64,000 bases of DNA, taken from positions 620,001 through 684,000 of the forward strand of contig JASGHF010000001.1 in NCBI GenBank assembly GCA_047602465.1, in the 5' to 3' direction. This stretch comes from JADZAI01 sp047602465. Its GTDB lineage: Bacteria; Pseudomonadota; Alphaproteobacteria; Micropepsales; Micropepsaceae. Below are positions 61,493-64,000 of this stretch, in pieces; the stretch's first letter is position 1; each line of letters opens with the position of its first letter. The position numbers and the translations under genes were made by a program. The notes beneath the pieces are model-generated. The model had not been told where the DNA came from. It saw nothing but the letters and a program-made list of their open reading frames with translations, and made no database searches.

Positions 61493-62689
61493 ATGGCGAA
61501 GCTCGGGGTTTCTGGTGCGCTGCTGGCGCTCGGATTGACAGGCTGCATGACGGGCGCCGACTTCGCCGGGCGCGCCGTGGAGCATAACCGGGCTATCGCG
61601 ATGGCGTCGGACCAGATCGCGCTGCTCAATATCGTTCGGGCCGCGCTGGATCGTCCGGTCGTCTACAGTCAGTTCCAGGGCGTGTCGGAGGATTTTTCGA
61701 ACGAGGCCGGACTGTCGCTCAACGTGCCGTTCGGGGCGGATGCGTCGAACTACTATTCCAGCAATCTCGGCATCGGGCCGAACCAGTATGTCTCGCTGAC
61801 GACTGCGCCGCTGGACGATGTCGACTTCTATCAGGGCGTCATGCGCCCCATTCAGATCGGTCTGTTACGCTATTATCTCGACAATGGATGGCCGCGTGAC
61901 CTGTTGCTGTCGCTGGCGGTGGAAAAGCTGGACATCAGCGACGCCTTCTACGCCCGCGTCGTGCGCGAAAGCGATGCGGCCTGCGCCGCCGGGCATGGCG
62001 GGCTGGCCTGCCAGCGCATCGCCGATCCGGGGCGTCAGGGAACGCTTCCGGCCGTCTACAAGGGCCGCCGCGTCTTCGTGAACGATCCGCGCAGCGGCGA
62101 GCTGTTCGACGCATTTCACAATCTGACGCTTCGCCTGATCGTGCTGGATCTGACGATTGACGGCAGCTACGCGCCCAAGACGCTGCGCGTGCCGACAGTC
62201 GAGACGCTGAAGCTGGACGCCGACACCATCACCAAACTCCAGGAAAAATCCACGAAGATCGAGCGCGACGGCAATGGCTATCTCATCACGACCTATTCGT
62301 GGGTGCCGGGGTTGAAGCTCGCCGGACTCAGCGACAGCACAGTGCGCGTCGAAGGGGATTCCAGCACCACCGCCGCCGTCGATATGACGGCGAGCCTCAG
62401 GTCGCCCGACTCCATCCTGTTCTATCTGGGCGCCTATATCCGGGACGACGGCGTCGACGCGACGGTGCTGATCGGCGGCGCGGGGCGTGAGCGCTTCGTG
62501 CCGGTGATCGTCGTGGAAGGCTGCAACGATACCGCGATCGCGGTCGATCTGGACGGGAGCTGCTATGGCATTCCCGCCAATGGCGACCACGTGTCGATGA
62601 AAGTGGTCGCGTTCATCCACCAGGTGTTCGGGCTGAACAAGCGGGCGGTCGAGCCGCCCGCCCCTGCCGTGGTGAGGACGGTGAACTAG
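61493..62689 (+). CDS. hypothetical lipoprotein
   Basis: A 398-residue lipoprotein starting at ATG (MAKLGVSGALLALGLTGC, lipobox LTGC, Cys18). I do not recognise a domain. Features include IALLNIVRAALDRPVVYSQF and SLNVPFGADASNYYSSNLG near the start, three spaced Cys (SDAACAAGHGGLACQRIAD and VEGCNDTAIAVDLDGSCYG), and a C-terminal GAYIRDDGVDATVLIGG. Four Cys in the mature part suggest disulphides. It follows the TRAP permease gene by 25 bases on the same strand and is convergent with a barrel gene, overlapping by four bases. Confidence 0.65.
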   Translation: MAKLGVSGALLALGLTGCMTGADFAGRAVEHNRAIAMASDQIALLNIVRAALDRPVVYSQFQGVSEDFSNEAGLSLNVPFGADASNYYSSNLGIGPNQYVSLTTAPLDDVDFYQGVMRPIQIGLLRYYLDNGWPRDLLLSLAVEKLDISDAFYARVVRESDAACAAGHGGLACQRIADPGRQGTLPAVYKGRRVFVNDPRSGELFDAFHNLTLRLIVLDLTIDGSYAPKTLRVPTVETLKLDADTITKLQEKSTKIERDGNGYLITTYSWVPGLKLAGLSDSTVRVEGDSSTTAAVDMTASLRSPDSILFYLGAYIRDDGVDATVLIGGAGRERFVPVIVVEGCNDTAIAVDLDGSCYGIPANGDHVSMKVVAFIHQVFGLNKRAVEPPAPAVVRTVN

Positions 62690-63465
62690 AAGCGCAGCGA
62701 GAGGCTGCCTTTCACCGGATAGACGATGCGGCTTTCGCCTTCGGTGATCGCGCCGATGCCGTAGCTGTCGAGATCGGTCGCATCGCCGTCCAGCGCCGAG
62801 AGATATCTGGCGCCGATGGAGAGCGAGCCGGAGACGTTCACGCCGTCGCCGAAGGCGACGCCGGCTTCGACGCCGGCCGAGAAAATCGTGGACGACTGGA
62901 TGAAGCGCAGCTCCTCGATGAGGATGCCGGCATCCGGCGCCGACAGCGCCACGTTGACCTGGTCGACGAAGTCTGCGCCGACGCTGGCGCCGACGAACGG
63001 GCGGATGAAATCCTGCCAGATATAGTAGCGCGCGCCGGCTTCGAGGCTGATCGTGTTGAGGTCGCCGAACGTGGCGGTGAGCGGCAGGCGCTCCAGCGTC
63101 GAGGACGGGATCACGTCGCCGATGACGACGGCGCGGCCGCTGGCCTGGGACCAGCCGACCGAGCCGAAGACTTCGATATCGTTGGTGAGGCCGTAGCTGA
63201 GTTCGGCCTTCACGCCATAGCCGGGCTGCTCAAAGGCGTCTTCGAAGGAGGCGCCGCGAATGTCGAGCTGGCCGGGTTCGCCCGCATAGTCGGGACCGAG
63301 CAGGTTGAGATCGGCGATGTCGGAGATGGCTGCGCCGGCGAGATCGCCCGACTGCCAGGCGGCCTCGACGGCGAGGGAGCCGCGGAGTTCGCCGATCCGG
63401 GGACCGACGGCGGCGATCGACGCGGGGACCGCGCAGGCGCACAACAGAAGCGTGGATTTACGCAT
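62686..63465 (-). CDS. exported beta-barrel-like protein
   Basis: A 259-residue protein with a probable signal peptide (MRKSTLLLCACAVPASIA). The mature part has a series of amphipathic strands (GYGVKAELSYGLTNDIEVFGSVG, NTISLEAGARYYIWQDFIRPFVGASVGA, VEAGVAFGDGVNVSGSLSIGARYLSAL) and ends in VKGSLSLRF, the terminal aromatic residue seen in barrels inserted by BAM. The function is unknown. It is convergent with the lipoprotein gene and downstream of aspS. A palindrome lies between aspS and it. Confidence 0.7.
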   Translation of the reverse strand: MRKSTLLLCACAVPASIAAVGPRIGELRGSLAVEAAWQSGDLAGAAISDIADLNLLGPDYAGEPGQLDIRGASFEDAFEQPGYGVKAELSYGLTNDIEVFGSVGWSQASGRAVVIGDVIPSSTLERLPLTATFGDLNTISLEAGARYYIWQDFIRPFVGASVGADFVDQVNVALSAPDAGILIEELRFIQSSTIFSAGVEAGVAFGDGVNVSGSLSIGARYLSALDGDATDLDSYGIGAITEGESRIVYPVKGSLSLRF

Positions 63466-63474
63466 AGCGGGCCT

Positions 63475-63495
63475 CTCCCCGAATCTTTCGGGGAG
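63475..63495. repeat. inverted repeat between aspS and the barrel gene
   Basis: CTCCCCGAA-TCT-TTCGGGGAG. On the minus strand it would form a nine-base stem in the aspS to barrel gene interval, without a clear T-run; on the plus strand TTTC follows. It could be an attenuated terminator or a leader hairpin. Confidence 0.45.
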
Positions 63496-63532
63496 TTTCG
63501 GCCCGGCATGGTTGATGAAGCCTTTACGGCCT

Positions 63533-64000
63533 CTACGACTTCTGCGGCTCGACGATGCGGATATTGAGCTCGCGGAGCTGCTTGAGCGTCACCGTCGAGG
63601 GGGCGCCCATCATCACGTCTTCGGCCTTCTGGTTCATCGGGAAGAGGGTCACCTCGCGGAGGTTCTCCTCGTCCGCCAGCAGCATGACGATGCGGTCGAC
63701 GCCCGGGGCCGAACCGCCATGCGGCGGCGCGCCATAGCGGAAGGCGTTGAGCATGCCGCCGAAGCGGGCCTCGACGACCTCGGCGCCGTCGCCCTTCAGC
63801 GCGAAGGCCTTGAGCATGATCTCGGGCTTGTGGTTCCGGATCGCGCCGGACGACAGCTCCACGCCGTTGCAGACGATGTCGTACTGGAAGGCGGTGATGC
63901 CGAGAATGGTGTCGCGGTCGCGCTCGACATCCAGCTTCAGGAACGCCTCGTGGTCGAAGTTCGGCATCGAGAAAGGGTTGTGGGAGAAGTCGATCTTCCC
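63533..64000 (-). CDS. aspS: aspartyl-tRNA synthetase, C-terminal part (partial)
   Basis: The last 155 residues of a class II aspartyl-tRNA synthetase; the gene continues past the window on the minus strand. The visible part begins GKIDFSHNPFSMPNFDHEAF and includes AFQYDIVCNGVELSSGAIRNH, RFGGMLNAFRYGAPPHGG and APGVDRIVMLLADEENLRE, the class II motif 3 region with the GVDR Arg. VTLFPMNQKAEDVMMGAPS and a short C-terminal extension complete it. The C-terminal extension is the bacterial type. Confidence 0.96.
   Translation of the reverse strand, partial: GKIDFSHNPFSMPNFDHEAFLKLDVERDRDTILGITAFQYDIVCNGVELSSGAIRNHKPEIMLKAFALKGDGAEVVEARFGGMLNAFRYGAPPHGGSAPGVDRIVMLLADEENLREVTLFPMNQKAEDVMMGAPSTVTLKQLRELNIRIVEPQKS

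Overview
The window is a GC-rich alphaproteobacterial chromosome segment. The block rpoD - dnaG - yqeY - carA ... carB - greA, a TipN-like polar coiled-coil protein, a NadQ/NrtR-type regulator beside nadABC, and betaine-lipid genes btaAB suggest a Caulobacterales/Hyphomonadaceae-like lineage. The rank is inference from gene content only; no rRNA or tRNA gene was seen.

Layout. 1-6.7 kb: the end of a putative 2OG-Fe(II) oxygenase, a dienelactone hydrolase-RidA fusion, rpoD, dnaG and yqeY on the minus strand. 6.8-16.3 kb: a YitT-type membrane protein, carA, an HD hydrolase, a secreted DUF5694-like protein, an SPFH protein with a ribbon-helix-helix partner, carB and greA. 16.3-25.3 kb (plus): a glycosyltransferase, a TetA-like exporter, an HD nucleotidase-like protein, a tyrosine phosphatase-like protein, a NadQ-like regulator, a hydrolase and nadA-nadB-nadC, with a palindromic operator over the nadA promoter and a candidate small RNA after nadC. 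25.5-33.8 kb: an outer-membrane barrel, an MHS-family transporter, tesB, then btaA-btaB-TauD-like dioxygenase, and an RsmB-like rRNA methyltransferase.

33.80-34.96 kb is the outlier: a compact AT-rich island encoding a small reverse transcriptase (YMDD) on the minus strand. It is preceded by an overlapping 50-residue ORF with a strong ribosome binding site and by a structured leader with its own promoter; palindromes sit at both edges. The arrangement (promoter, structured RNA, small ORF, stand-alone RT) resembles defence-associated reverse transcriptase loci, but the RT is short and the small ORF is not one I recognise. This is the main candidate for an undescribed system.

34.96-43.4 kb: a hypothetical protein, chorismate mutase, an Hpt protein, the TipN-like protein, a lipase and a complete Mla-type lipid transport operon (STAS-MlaE, MlaF, MlaD, lipoprotein). 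43.4-50.8 kb: a CHASE2 adenylate cyclase, a Sel1-repeat protein, a dipeptide epimerase and a pqqABCDE operon whose 31-residue pqqA is easily missed. 50.8-64 kb: an alcohol dehydrogenase, MFS, DUF6285 and phosphotransferase genes, a GST, a DUF423 protein, an FAD monooxygenase, an epoxide hydrolase-like enzyme, a TAXI-TRAP transporter, a lipoprotein, a barrel protein and the 3' part of aspS.

Most operons are tightly packed with 4-base ATGA/GTGA overlaps, so translational coupling is common. Coordinates of starts were adjusted by hand where a ribosome binding site, an overlap or family N-termini supported a start inside the longest reading frame.
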